NCBI GenBank assembly: GCA_024401535.1
Contig: JAKSKX010000020.1
Location: 1 to 42,398, forward strand
DNA: 42,398 nucleotides
DNA from: Paludibacteraceae bacterium
Lineage (GTDB): Bacteria > Bacteroidota > Bacteroidia > Bacteroidales > Paludibacteraceae
Reading direction: 5' to 3'
This document shows positions 1 to 6,931 of the stretch, in pieces (positions within the stretch are counted from its first letter, which is position 1; each line of letters begins with the position of its first letter). Position numbers and translations under genes: made by a program. Below the pieces are notes generated by a model. It was not told where the DNA came from. It saw nothing but the letters and a program-made list of their open reading frames with translations, and did no database searches.

Positions 1-53
1 TTGTTACCGATAGGCGAAATAACGCCCATACCTGTAATTACGACTCTTTTCAT
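1..53 (-). CDS. fabF: 3-oxoacyl-ACP synthase II, N-terminal fragment (runs off window)
   Basis: Only the first 17 codons are inside the window, read on the minus strand from an ATG at 53-51. They encode MKRVVITGMGVISPIGN, which is the characteristic N-terminus of KAS II/FabF condensing enzymes and closely matches the start of the complete FabF at 2919-4181 (FKRVVVTGLGSLTPVGN). The gene follows fabK by 26 bases, so it is probably the third gene of a fabH-fabK-fabF operon. It would elongate acyl-ACP with malonyl-ACP in the cytoplasm. The active-site residues lie outside the window, so this call rests on the N-terminal motif and context alone. Confidence 0.75.
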   Translation of the reverse strand, partial: MKRVVITGMGVISPIGN

Positions 54-79
54 TTTATAATTAATTATCCTATAATAAA

Positions 80-1024
80 TTAAGCAAGACGGCCGTTCGC
101 TGCCTTAAGCAATTCCTCGCACTTGCTTGCCATACCCTCGACGATATCCTTGCAAGACTTCTTCTCGTTGATCATACCTGCGATCTCTCCTGCCATGAAG
201 CTACCCTCCTTAAGGTTACCGTCCTTAACAGCCTTACGAAGCGAACCAGCACCGAAAGCAAGCAATTCCTCTGAAGTTACATTAGGATCATACTCCATCT
301 TAGCAAAGTTCTTAGAGAACGGAGTACGAACTGTACGAACTGGATGACCAAGTTTCTTACCTGTTACGATAGTATCATTATCACCAGCCTTCAAGACCTT
401 CTCCTTATAAACCTCATGAACAGTACACTCGTCAGCAACCAAGAAACATGTTCCACACTGAACAGCCTCAGCACCTAGCATAAAGGCAGCAGCCATACCA
501 CGACCGTCACCAATACCACCAGCTGCAATAACTGGAACACTAACAGCATCTACAATCTGAGGAACAAGCGGCAAAGTATTCGCTTCACCAGTGTGGCCAC
601 CACTCTCAGCACCCTCTGCGATGATAGCGTCAACGCCCATTCTTTCGATACGCAAAGCAAGAGCTACGCTTGCCACAACAGGCATAACCTTGATGCCAGC
701 AGCCTTCCACATCTCCATAAATGGAGCAGGAGAACCAGCACCTGTAGTCAAGATCTTCACACCTTCCTCAACAACAATCTGCGCTATTTTCTCAACCTCA
801 GGAGCCTGCAACATGATGTTAACACCAAAAGGCTTGTCAGTCAACTTCTTGCACTTCTGAATCTCAGCACGAACGATATCAGGAGGACAAGCACCAGTAA
901 TGATACCCAAACCACCTGCGTTACTAACTGCTGCAGCCAAACTTGCGTCAGCTACCCATGCCATACCACCCTGAATAATTGGGTATTTAATGCCCAATAG
1001 GTCGCAAATCTTACTCTTTATCAT
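80..1024 (-). CDS. fabK: FMN-dependent enoyl-[acyl-carrier-protein] reductase II
   Basis: The 314-residue product should catalyse the last reductive step of each fatty-acid elongation cycle (trans-2-enoyl-ACP to acyl-ACP, with FMN and NAD(P)H). Its TIM-barrel sequence shows the FabK/nitronate monooxygenase pattern: YPIIQGGMAWVAD near residue 14, GGLGIITG near 37, GAESGGHTG at about 138-146 with H144 at the position of the conserved active-site histidine of Streptococcus pneumoniae FabK, and the phosphate-binding IAAGGIGDG near 166. Length is normal for FabK and the start ATG is at 1024-1022. It lies 21 bases after fabH and 26 before a second fabF. The sequence looks closer to Firmicutes FabK than to generic nitronate monooxygenases. 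FabK enzymes are known to be insensitive to triclosan, unlike FabI. Confidence 0.88.
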   Translation of the reverse strand: MIKSKICDLLGIKYPIIQGGMAWVADASLAAAVSNAGGLGIITGACPPDIVRAEIQKCKKLTDKPFGVNIMLQAPEVEKIAQIVVEEGVKILTTGAGSPAPFMEMWKAAGIKVMPVVASVALALRIERMGVDAIIAEGAESGGHTGEANTLPLVPQIVDAVSVPVIAAGGIGDGRGMAAAFMLGAEAVQCGTCFLVADECTVHEVYKEKVLKAGDNDTIVTGKKLGHPVRTVRTPFSKNFAKMEYDPNVTSEELLAFGAGSLRKAVKDGNLKEGSFMAGEIAGMINEKKSCKDIVEGMASKCEELLKAANGRLA

Positions 1025-1045
1025 GATTCTTTATTACTTTCGTTG

Positions 1046-2002
1046 TTATTTGTTCCACTTTATTACACAAGCAGCCGTTTCAAAACCGGCTCCGAACGCA
1101 CTCATTACGAGAACATCGCCCTTGGACAACTTGCCCTCACGATTCAAACGATCAAGCAAGATAGGAATACATGCAGATGACGTATTACCCGTGTAATCTA
1201 TTGTTGTTGGAAATTTTTCTTTTGGTTCACCAAGGAAGTGCTGAATGGCGTCAACAATCCTGATGTTTGCTTGATGAAGGACGAAATACTTCACCTGGTC
1301 AGAAGAAATGTTGGCATCCTTCATTACAGCCTTAATGTCCTCCTGAGAATTTGACACGGCCATCTTGAACACCTCACGGCCATTCATTACCAATGGAACA
1401 TCCTTAGTCTCCTCCTTCTGGAAAGGATGCTGTTCCATCGCACGCTTGCTGTACAAAACTTCATAAGCAGAAGTTGTAGTTGTGCGCATGCTCAACACGT
1501 CGTTGCTCTCGTCACTAAAAATTACCGCACCTGCACCATCTCCAAATAGGACACAAGTACTTCTGTCCTGCCAAGATGGGATACGAGATGGCTCCTCTGC
1601 AGCCACAACCATAACCTTCTTTGCCACACCTGAAGCAATGAAAGAATTGGCAATCTGCATACCATACAAGAAACCACTACAAGCGGCATTTATGTCAATA
1701 CATGGACATTTAGCACCAATCTGACCCTGAAGAATACAACCAAGGCCCGGAGTAATAAACTCGTTCACTGTATTTGAACAGATGATGTAGTCCAACTCCT
1801 CTGCAGCAATACCTGCATTGTCCAAAGCTTTCATACAAGCCTCAACACCAATTTCTGTCAAGTCTTGCTCCGAAAGAAGATGTCTGCGCTTAATACCGGT
1901 GCGAGATGATATCCACTCGTCATCAGTGTCCATTATCTGCGAAAGCATGTCATTCGTTGCTTCGAACTTCGGCAAAGCACTTCCTGTTCCGATAATCTTC
2001 AT
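1046..2002 (-). CDS. fabH: 3-oxoacyl-ACP synthase III (KAS III)
   Basis: This 318-residue cytoplasmic condensing enzyme starts fatty-acid synthesis by joining an acyl-CoA primer to malonyl-ACP. The KAS III catalytic triad is visible: C108 in NAACSGFLYG, H243 in the HQANIRI signature and N273 in GNTSSA. The DTDDEWISSRTGI region near residue 26 is also typical. Length matches the family (about 315-330). The N-terminus (MKIIGTGSALPKF) resembles Firmicutes FabH more than the Bacteroidota forms I know. It is the first gene of a fabH-fabK-fabF run and is separated from upstream rnc by 197 bases that hold a -7 promoter element (2087-2094), so it probably has its own transcript. Confidence 0.92.
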   Translation of the reverse strand: MKIIGTGSALPKFEATNDMLSQIMDTDDEWISSRTGIKRRHLLSEQDLTEIGVEACMKALDNAGIAAEELDYIICSNTVNEFITPGLGCILQGQIGAKCPCIDINAACSGFLYGMQIANSFIASGVAKKVMVVAAEEPSRIPSWQDRSTCVLFGDGAGAVIFSDESNDVLSMRTTTTSAYEVLYSKRAMEQHPFQKEETKDVPLVMNGREVFKMAVSNSQEDIKAVMKDANISSDQVKYFVLHQANIRIVDAIQHFLGEPKEKFPTTIDYTGNTSSACIPILLDRLNREGKLSKGDVLVMSAFGAGFETAACVIKWNK

Positions 2003-2086
2003 TAATTTTCCTTTTATCTATTTTTAACTTGACCCATACCTCACTGAGAAAAAATCCAACTTAATATGGTTCAGCAAATTTCGGGG

Positions 2087-2094
2087 CAAAGTTA
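2087..2094 (-). promoter_or_regulatory. -7 promoter element upstream of fabH
   Basis: On the minus strand these bases read TAACTTTG, an exact match to the Bacteroidota -7 consensus TAnnTTTG, 84 bases upstream of the fabH start codon. I could not find a clear -33 TTTG. It lies in the only long gap (197 bases) of the fatty-acid gene block, which supports a separate fabH-fabK-fabF transcript. Confidence 0.45.
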
Positions 2095-2187
2095 ATACAA
2101 AAAAAATAATATTTATAAATATATCGTTACTTTTTGCACTTTGGTTGATTTTCCTACAATAATTAAGGACTAAACGGCTTTTAGTTA

Positions 2188-2209
2188 GAAGGGGAAACAT
2201 TACCCCTTT
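2188..2209 (-). terminator. Weak hairpin at the end of rnc
   Basis: The arms AAGGGG and CCCCTT form a 6-bp stem that overlaps the rnc stop codon on the minus strand. The run of T after it is poor (TTCTAACTAAAAG), so this may be an attenuating hairpin rather than a true intrinsic terminator. Confidence 0.3.
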
Positions 2210-2913
2210 CGGCAGAACACTTCAGGTTTTCTTCTTACAAAATTCAAGGCTTCATGGGATGCGTACTGCTGAGCCTCCTTCTTGGAAAAGCCGTTTCCCA
2301 GTCCGGCGGTAACGTCGTTCACCAGCACCTTGTATTTGAACATGTGGTCATTCTTGTTCACCATTTCTTCTCCGACAAGTTCAAATTCAAGCTTCAAATT
2401 AAACTTCTGGCACCACTCAAGCAAACGACTCTTGTAGTTAAGTTCAAGTTCCTGCAATTTCTCGATGTTCAGATAATGGGCAAACACAACATCATTCATA
2501 AATGAGGAACATGCGTGGAAACCCTTGTCTAGATATATGGCTCCGATCAAGGCCTCAAAAGCATTTCCATACACATTCGAGTGGCACGCCACAACATCAG
2601 ACTTTATTATCACAAGTCTTTCAAGCTCAAGTTTAACCGCCAAAGCGTTCAACGTAGGTCGCTGGACAATCTTTGAGCGAAGCATTGAAAGAAAGCCCTC
2701 CTGCTTGTCAGGATACATCTTATAAAGTTTCTCTGAAACTATAGTACTCAAGACAGAATCCCCCAAGAACTCCAGTCTCTCGTTGTTATATTCTGCTTTC
2801 AAATCTGACCCTGCACAAGAACTGTGCATAAACGCATGCTTATAATAAACAATATTGCATGGTGCAAAACCGAGCATGTCAGTCAGAATAGATATGAATT
2901 CCGATTCCTCCAC
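2200..2913 (-). CDS. rnc: Ribonuclease III
   Basis: This 237-residue double-strand-specific endoribonuclease should process rRNA precursors and other structured RNAs. The RNase III signature NNERLEFLGDSVLS is at residues 43-56, giving the metal-binding E48 and D52, and the second catalytic block GNAFEALIGAIYLD is at 116-129 with E120. A C-terminal dsRNA-binding domain spans about 158-226 and ends with the conserved basic stretch FSKKEAQQYAS. The position equivalent to the catalytic aspartate D114 of the E. coli enzyme is asparagine here (N117). The gene starts 5 bases after the fabF stop codon; the acpP-fabF-rnc order is common in Bacteroidota, so the three genes are probably co-transcribed. 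Confidence 0.93.
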   Translation of the reverse strand: MEESEFISILTDMLGFAPCNIVYYKHAFMHSSCAGSDLKAEYNNERLEFLGDSVLSTIVSEKLYKMYPDKQEGFLSMLRSKIVQRPTLNALAVKLELERLVIIKSDVVACHSNVYGNAFEALIGAIYLDKGFHACSSFMNDVVFAHYLNIEKLQELELNYKSRLLEWCQKFNLKLEFELVGEEMVNKNDHMFKYKVLVNDVTAGLGNGFSKKEAQQYASHEALNFVRRKPEVFCRKG

Positions 2914-2918
2914 TCAAA

Positions 2919-4181
2919 TTACCCCTTAAACTTTTTGAAAATTAACGATGCATTCTGACCTCCGAATCCAAAAGAATTCGAGACTGCCACATCCACTCGT
3001 CTCTGCTGAGCTTTGTTGAATGTAAAGTTTAGATTTCGATCAATTCTGTCATCGTCATCCCCCGCCTTATGGTTTATGGTAGGAGGCACAACATCATTGA
3101 CCACGGACAATACGGAAATAACGGACTCTACTGCACCTGCGGCACCCAACAAATGGCCTGTCATGGTTTTTGTAGAGCTTATGTTCAACTTATAGGCATG
3201 CTCACCGAACACACTTAGAATAGCCTTCACCTCCGAGATGTCCCCAAGCGGAGTGCTTGTTCCGTGTGCATTGATGTAATCTACGTCTTCAGGTTTCAAT
3301 CCTGCATCCTTCAAGGCTTCGGTCATTACAATCTTTGCCCCCAAACCTTCAGAATGCGGAGCGGTAAGGTGGTATGCATCGGAACTTGCGGCGTAGCCAA
3401 CAAGCTCGGCATAAATCTTTGCACCTCGCTTCTGCGCATGCTCCAACTCCTCAAGCATAAGAAATCCCGCGCCTTCACCCATCACGAATCCATCTCGGGA
3501 CGCAGAAAAAGCACGAGAAGCTGTCTTGAACTCTGTATTATTTACCGATAAAGCTCGCATCTGCCCGAATCCACCTATTGAACCCGGCGTAATCGGAGCC
3601 TCTGCTCCTCCGACCAACATTGCATCCGCCCTGCCCACTCTAATCATATCGAAGGCAGTACCGACTCCATGCATACTTGATGCACAAGCAGAAACAACGC
3701 CAAAATTCGGTCCTCTCAAACCAAATTCAAGCGACAAATAGCCAGCTGCGATATTACCCAAAATCTTGGGAATGAAATGAGGACTGAAAGTGGGAGTCAT
3801 ATCTCCCGAGCTGTAATACGCTCCTATTTCCTCTTCAAATGTCTTTAATCCACCGATTCCCGATGCAACGATAGCACCGATACGGTTAAGGTCTTCTTTG
3901 CTTAGGTCTAGCCCCGTGTCTGCCATGCACTCCCGTGCCGCTACTAAGGCGTATTGAACGTAAGGGTCTAATCTTCGAACAGTCTTACGGTCAAAATGAG
4001 CAGTTCCGTCAAAATCCTTCACCTCACAAGCGAACTTAGTCCTGTGTTTGGAAGCATCAAAACGAGTAATAGGACTCGCACCACTCACTCCAGACAACAA
4101 ATTTGTCCACATTTCACCGACAGTATTGCCGACTGGGGTGAGTGATCCGAGTCCTGTTACAACTACTCTCTTAAAACTCAT
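2919..4181 (-). CDS. fabF: 3-oxoacyl-ACP synthase II (KAS II)
   Basis: This 420-residue elongating ketosynthase of type II fatty-acid synthesis has a complete Cys-His-His triad: C166 in VSACASSMHG, H306 in NAHGTSTPLGD and H343 in TMTGHLLGAAGA. The glycine-rich C-terminal NSFGFGGQN is at about 402-410. Length is normal for FabF. It sits between acpP (36-base gap) and rnc (5-base gap) in the conserved Bacteroidota acpP-fabF-rnc block, so it is likely the housekeeping copy. A second FabF start lies at the left edge of the window, so the organism carries at least two KAS II genes in one neighbourhood. Confidence 0.95.
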   Translation of the reverse strand: MSFKRVVVTGLGSLTPVGNTVGEMWTNLLSGVSGASPITRFDASKHRTKFACEVKDFDGTAHFDRKTVRRLDPYVQYALVAARECMADTGLDLSKEDLNRIGAIVASGIGGLKTFEEEIGAYYSSGDMTPTFSPHFIPKILGNIAAGYLSLEFGLRGPNFGVVSACASSMHGVGTAFDMIRVGRADAMLVGGAEAPITPGSIGGFGQMRALSVNNTEFKTASRAFSASRDGFVMGEGAGFLMLEELEHAQKRGAKIYAELVGYAASSDAYHLTAPHSEGLGAKIVMTEALKDAGLKPEDVDYINAHGTSTPLGDISEVKAILSVFGEHAYKLNISSTKTMTGHLLGAAGAVESVISVLSVVNDVVPPTINHKAGDDDDRIDRNLNFTFNKAQQRRVDVAVSNSFGFGGQNASLIFKKFKG

Positions 4182-4217
4182 TAATAGAAGTTCTTATTAA
4201 AAGAGTTTCTTCTGTTC

Positions 4218-4448
4218 TTACTTCGATAGGAAGTCGATAGCCTCACCTACAGTTGTGATCTTCTCAGCCTGATCCTCTGGAATCTGTACGCCAAACTCCT
4301 TCTCAAACTCCATGATCAACTCAACTGTGTCAAGTGAATCTGCACCTAGATCGTTAGTGAAACTAGCCTCTAGTGTTACCTCAGACTCATCAACTCCAAG
4401 CTTATCAACGATGATAGATCTTACCTTTGATACTACTTCTTCGTTCAT
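4218..4448 (-). CDS. acpP: Acyl carrier protein
   Basis: This small acidic 76-residue protein carries growing acyl chains on 4'-phosphopantetheine. The attachment serine is S38 in [16 protein letters not shown], followed by the helix II recognition sequence and the usual C-terminal [19 protein letters not shown]. Length and composition are standard for AcpP. It is the first gene of acpP-fabF-rnc and is divergent from purN across a 162-base gap that holds -7 elements for both directions. Codons are strongly biased (GAG, GAC and CTT rich), which fits high expression. Confidence 0.96.
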   Translation of the reverse strand: MNEEVVSKVRSIIVDKLGVDESEVTLEASFTNDLGADSLDTVELIMEFEKEFGVQIPEDQAEKITTVGEAIDFLSK

Positions 4449-4490
4449 AGTAAAAAAATTTAATTAATATCTATGTTTAATTTTCGGGTG

Positions 4491-4498
4491 CAAAGTAA
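4491..4498 (-). promoter_or_regulatory. -7-like element for acpP
   Basis: The minus strand reads TTACTTTG, one mismatch from the Bacteroidota consensus TAnnTTTG, about 42 bases upstream of the acpP start. It lies back to back with the purN promoter in the acpP/purN divergent gap. No convincing -33 TTTG was found. Confidence 0.4.
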
Positions 4499-4563
4499 CG
4501 AAAAAAAATTCACATAATTGACATTTATGACGTAAAAAGTGCCAAAAAACGTAAAAAAAGCAC

Positions 4564-4571
4564 TAACTTTG
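4564..4571 (+). promoter_or_regulatory. -7 promoter element for purN
   Basis: TAACTTTG matches TAnnTTTG exactly and ends 39 bases before the purN ATG at 4611. Its presence inside the longer possible reading frame (from 4539) argues that the upstream start codon is not used. Confidence 0.5.
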
Positions 4572-4610
4572 CTTTTGAGAAAAGGAAGAAAACAATTTAA
4601 TAAACTGATA

Positions 4611-5189
4611 ATGATTAATATAACAATATTGGCATCTGGTTCTGGTTCTAATGCAGAAAACATAGTGAATTACTTTTCCAACAGCGACAAGTTTAATGTG
4701 ACTGCAATACTTTCCAACAAAAAAGATGCTTACGTACACGAGCGAGCTGAAAGACTAGGTATCCCCCACTCTTCTTTTTCTAAAGCAGATATGGAGAACG
4801 GAGCCCTACTTAAGACACTCAAGGAACTTAACACAGACTACGTGATATTGGCTGGATTCCTTCTAAAAGTATCAGATGACATCTTGGAGACTTATCCAAT
4901 GAAGATTATCAACATTCACCCTGCACTTCTTCCTCTATATGGTGGCAAGGGAATGTACGGAATGAAGGTTCATGAGGCTGTTGTTGCCAACAAAGAAAAG
5001 AAGTCTGGAATCACAATCCACCTAATCGACAACAACTATGACCAGGGAACAACAATATTCCAGGCAACTGTAGATGTACTGCCAACAGACACTCCCGAAG
5101 ACGTAGCTCACAAGGTACACGAGCTTGAGTACAAGTACTTCCCTAGTGTTATTGAGAAGTATGCTCTTGGTGAAATTACGGTTAAATAA
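4611..5189 (+). CDS. purN: Phosphoribosylglycinamide formyltransferase
   Basis: This 192-residue cytosolic enzyme transfers a formyl group from 10-formyl-tetrahydrofolate to glycinamide ribonucleotide in purine synthesis. The catalytic Asn-His-Asp triad is visible as N101 and H103 in INIHPALLP and D144 in DNNYDQG. The nucleotide-binding N-terminus reads ITILASGSGSNAENI. I chose the ATG at 4611 because it gives the family's standard start and length; the open frame extends 24 codons further upstream but that extension includes the predicted promoter. The gene is divergent from acpP, the arrangement seen in many Bacteroidota, and ends at a strong terminator shared with the convergent gene downstream. 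Confidence 0.95.
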   Translation: MINITILASGSGSNAENIVNYFSNSDKFNVTAILSNKKDAYVHERAERLGIPHSSFSKADMENGALLKTLKELNTDYVILAGFLLKVSDDILETYPMKIINIHPALLPLYGGKGMYGMKVHEAVVANKEKKSGITIHLIDNNYDQGTTIFQATVDVLPTDTPEDVAHKVHELEYKYFPSVIEKYALGEITVK

Positions 5190-5212
5190 GCTAGAGAACA
5201 AGGCATATACTA

Positions 5213-5252
5213 AAAGATAGAGGCGCTGAAAATTCAGCGCCTCTATCTTTTT
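5213..5252. terminator. Bidirectional intrinsic terminator between purN and the WG-repeat gene
   Basis: A perfect 15-bp stem (5216-5230 paired with 5233-5247), extended by AAA/TTT on each side, has a two-base apex and is flanked by A and T runs. It lies between convergent genes, so it can stop transcription from both strands. Confidence 0.9.
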
Positions 5253-5272
5253 CCACAAAAGGACCTACTAGT

Positions 5273-6796
5273 TTATTTTATGCCTTCGCCCTTGTCATTT
5301 AGGAAGTACCATCTGTCTTTATACTTCACTTTTAGAAGTTCATCCGAAAAATAAGTCACATCCTGGAATCCCTGCTCCAAGAATTTGCCTGACTTGACAC
5401 TCTTGAGATGAATTAAATTGTCTGGATTATACATGTTTTTCAGGAACATTGTATTCAACTCATTATCTCTTTGCGTAAACATAATATTAAAACCTCCAAG
5501 AAAGCCAGAGGTATGCACATGCACATCATACTTTTGCAAGTCAGAGAATTTAACAACACCATTCTCTATATAGCTGAATACATCGCTGTACTCTGGCACA
5601 TGCACAGTGTCTCCGGTGGCAACATCAACACAAATATGTCTCAATCCGCTCGTTACACTCGCAGCCTCTAACGCCACACACTTCTTACCAAACCATGCTC
5701 CAGATACAGGTTTAACATCTTCATCGATTATGGGCTTTCCGCTGGCATCCTCGAACTTCCATCTGACATTCTCACCTTCAACATACAGCTTCAGTCTGTT
5801 TTTGCCTAATGGAATAGCATCAACAACATTTCCATCCAAGGTACACAAAACTTTCTTTTTAGCAGACTCAGGCGTGTCTTCTCCAATTAATTGCTTAAAA
5901 TCTTCGTTAATATCTTGTCCGTCAAAGAAAAGATAGCTTCCAAATTTATTATAATCAGAATACAACTTGTCAAATAGAAGTTTTTTATTCTTATAAAGTG
6001 ATGTTGTAAAAGGGTAAGTCTGTTCACCCACCTCTGTGTCTATGGAACGACAATCAATATAAACGACGACACCATCTACATAATTAAGCCAACTGTTGCT
6101 TTGGAAGGGGGAAAGTTCATTGAAATCAGTATCCACGACCACATACTTGTCATCCTTCTTTAAGACAAGACCTTCACCTCTAGTTATCCCCATAGGATTG
6201 TGTGACCAGTTTCTGGGATTCTGATAACCTTGCTTTTGCAGTTCTTTCTCACCAAAATAGATTTTTTGTCCTTTCTTGGTCTTAGAGAGGACCTTTCCTG
6301 TATGTTCATTTATAACAGGCCAGTCATTATCCATTGTAAACAATAACTTTCCATTTTCAAAGCAATATGCCACCTTTTTGTTTGGTTCAGTTTCTATCTC
6401 TATGGCATCCAATGGCACATACTGTGGAAAGTTGTTGATATCGCGATCAATACGTTGGGGAAATCTGGCAATTCTCGTTACTTTACCTTCTGGCACAACA
6501 CGATTACCCAAACTATCTATAGCACCAAACGAGAAATCCAGAGACAAACCGTTTCTAAAAAACGCATTTCGATCAACATTTTCAAACTGCAAAGGGATAA
6601 CAACCTCTCCTAACTTGTTGATAAATCCAGCCTTCCCATCTTTGATTACAAGTGCCCTGTTTTCGCAGAAGCTGCTGACTGTCGTATAATCTTTTATTCT
6701 CTCGTTCAATGTTTCTGTCTGCTCTTTGCTTAGAGACGCTGCAGAGACAACAAGATTTACAGACAGTGCAACAACTGTATAAAAAAACTTTTTCAT
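5273..6796 (-). CDS. Secreted WG-repeat protein of unknown function
   Basis: The 507-residue product begins with a clear signal peptide (MKKFFYTVVALSVNLVVSAA). The rest is a series of degenerate WG/KWG-type beta repeats, for example DGKAGFINKLGEVVIPLQFE at about 52-71, later KKDDKYVVVDTDFNELSPFQ, and a closing YKDRWYFLNDKGEGIK. Such repeats form extracytoplasmic beta structures whose ligands are mostly unknown. No catalytic motif, lipobox or T9SS tail is visible, so the protein is probably periplasmic or outer-membrane associated. It is convergent with purN, has its own promoter (6822-6851) and looks monocistronic. The repeat assignment is fairly safe; the biological role is not known. Confidence 0.7.
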   Translation of the reverse strand: MKKFFYTVVALSVNLVVSAASLSKEQTETLNERIKDYTTVSSFCENRALVIKDGKAGFINKLGEVVIPLQFENVDRNAFFRNGLSLDFSFGAIDSLGNRVVPEGKVTRIARFPQRIDRDINNFPQYVPLDAIEIETEPNKKVAYCFENGKLLFTMDNDWPVINEHTGKVLSKTKKGQKIYFGEKELQKQGYQNPRNWSHNPMGITRGEGLVLKKDDKYVVVDTDFNELSPFQSNSWLNYVDGVVVYIDCRSIDTEVGEQTYPFTTSLYKNKKLLFDKLYSDYNKFGSYLFFDGQDINEDFKQLIGEDTPESAKKKVLCTLDGNVVDAIPLGKNRLKLYVEGENVRWKFEDASGKPIIDEDVKPVSGAWFGKKCVALEAASVTSGLRHICVDVATGDTVHVPEYSDVFSYIENGVVKFSDLQKYDVHVHTSGFLGGFNIMFTQRDNELNTMFLKNMYNPDNLIHLKSVKSGKFLEQGFQDVTYFSDELLKVKYKDRWYFLNDKGEGIK

Positions 6797-6821
6797 TTAT
6801 ATAATCGTAAAAATTTATGTG

Positions 6822-6851
6822 CAAAGATACAAATTATAATCCTATTACAAA
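6822..6851 (-). promoter_or_regulatory. Promoter of the WG-repeat gene (-33 and -7)
   Basis: On the minus strand TTTG (6851-6848) is followed, after 18 bases, by TATCTTTG (6829-6822), matching the Bacteroidota TTTG/TAnnTTTG promoter. The -7 element is 25 bases from the start codon at 6796. Confidence 0.6.
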
Positions 6852-6858
6852 GCCAATC

Positions 6859-6900
6859 AAAAGCAAAGATTGCCACCTCAGACAAACTGAACTGGCAATC
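6859..6900 (-). terminator. Intrinsic terminator after the small CotH gene
   Basis: The 8-bp arms GATTGCCA (6868-6875) and TGGCAATC (6893-6900) pair perfectly. On the minus strand they are followed by a T-rich tract (CTTTGCTTTT). The hairpin begins 32 bases after the CotH stop codon. Confidence 0.65.
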
Positions 6901-6931
6901 CCATTTGAATCAAAATAGAATATACAAAAAG

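Noticed and set aside
4539-4610. A 24-codon N-terminal extension of purN
   Set aside because: It is lysine-rich low-complexity sequence that contains the TAACTTTG promoter element; PurN proteins start at the MINITILASG position.
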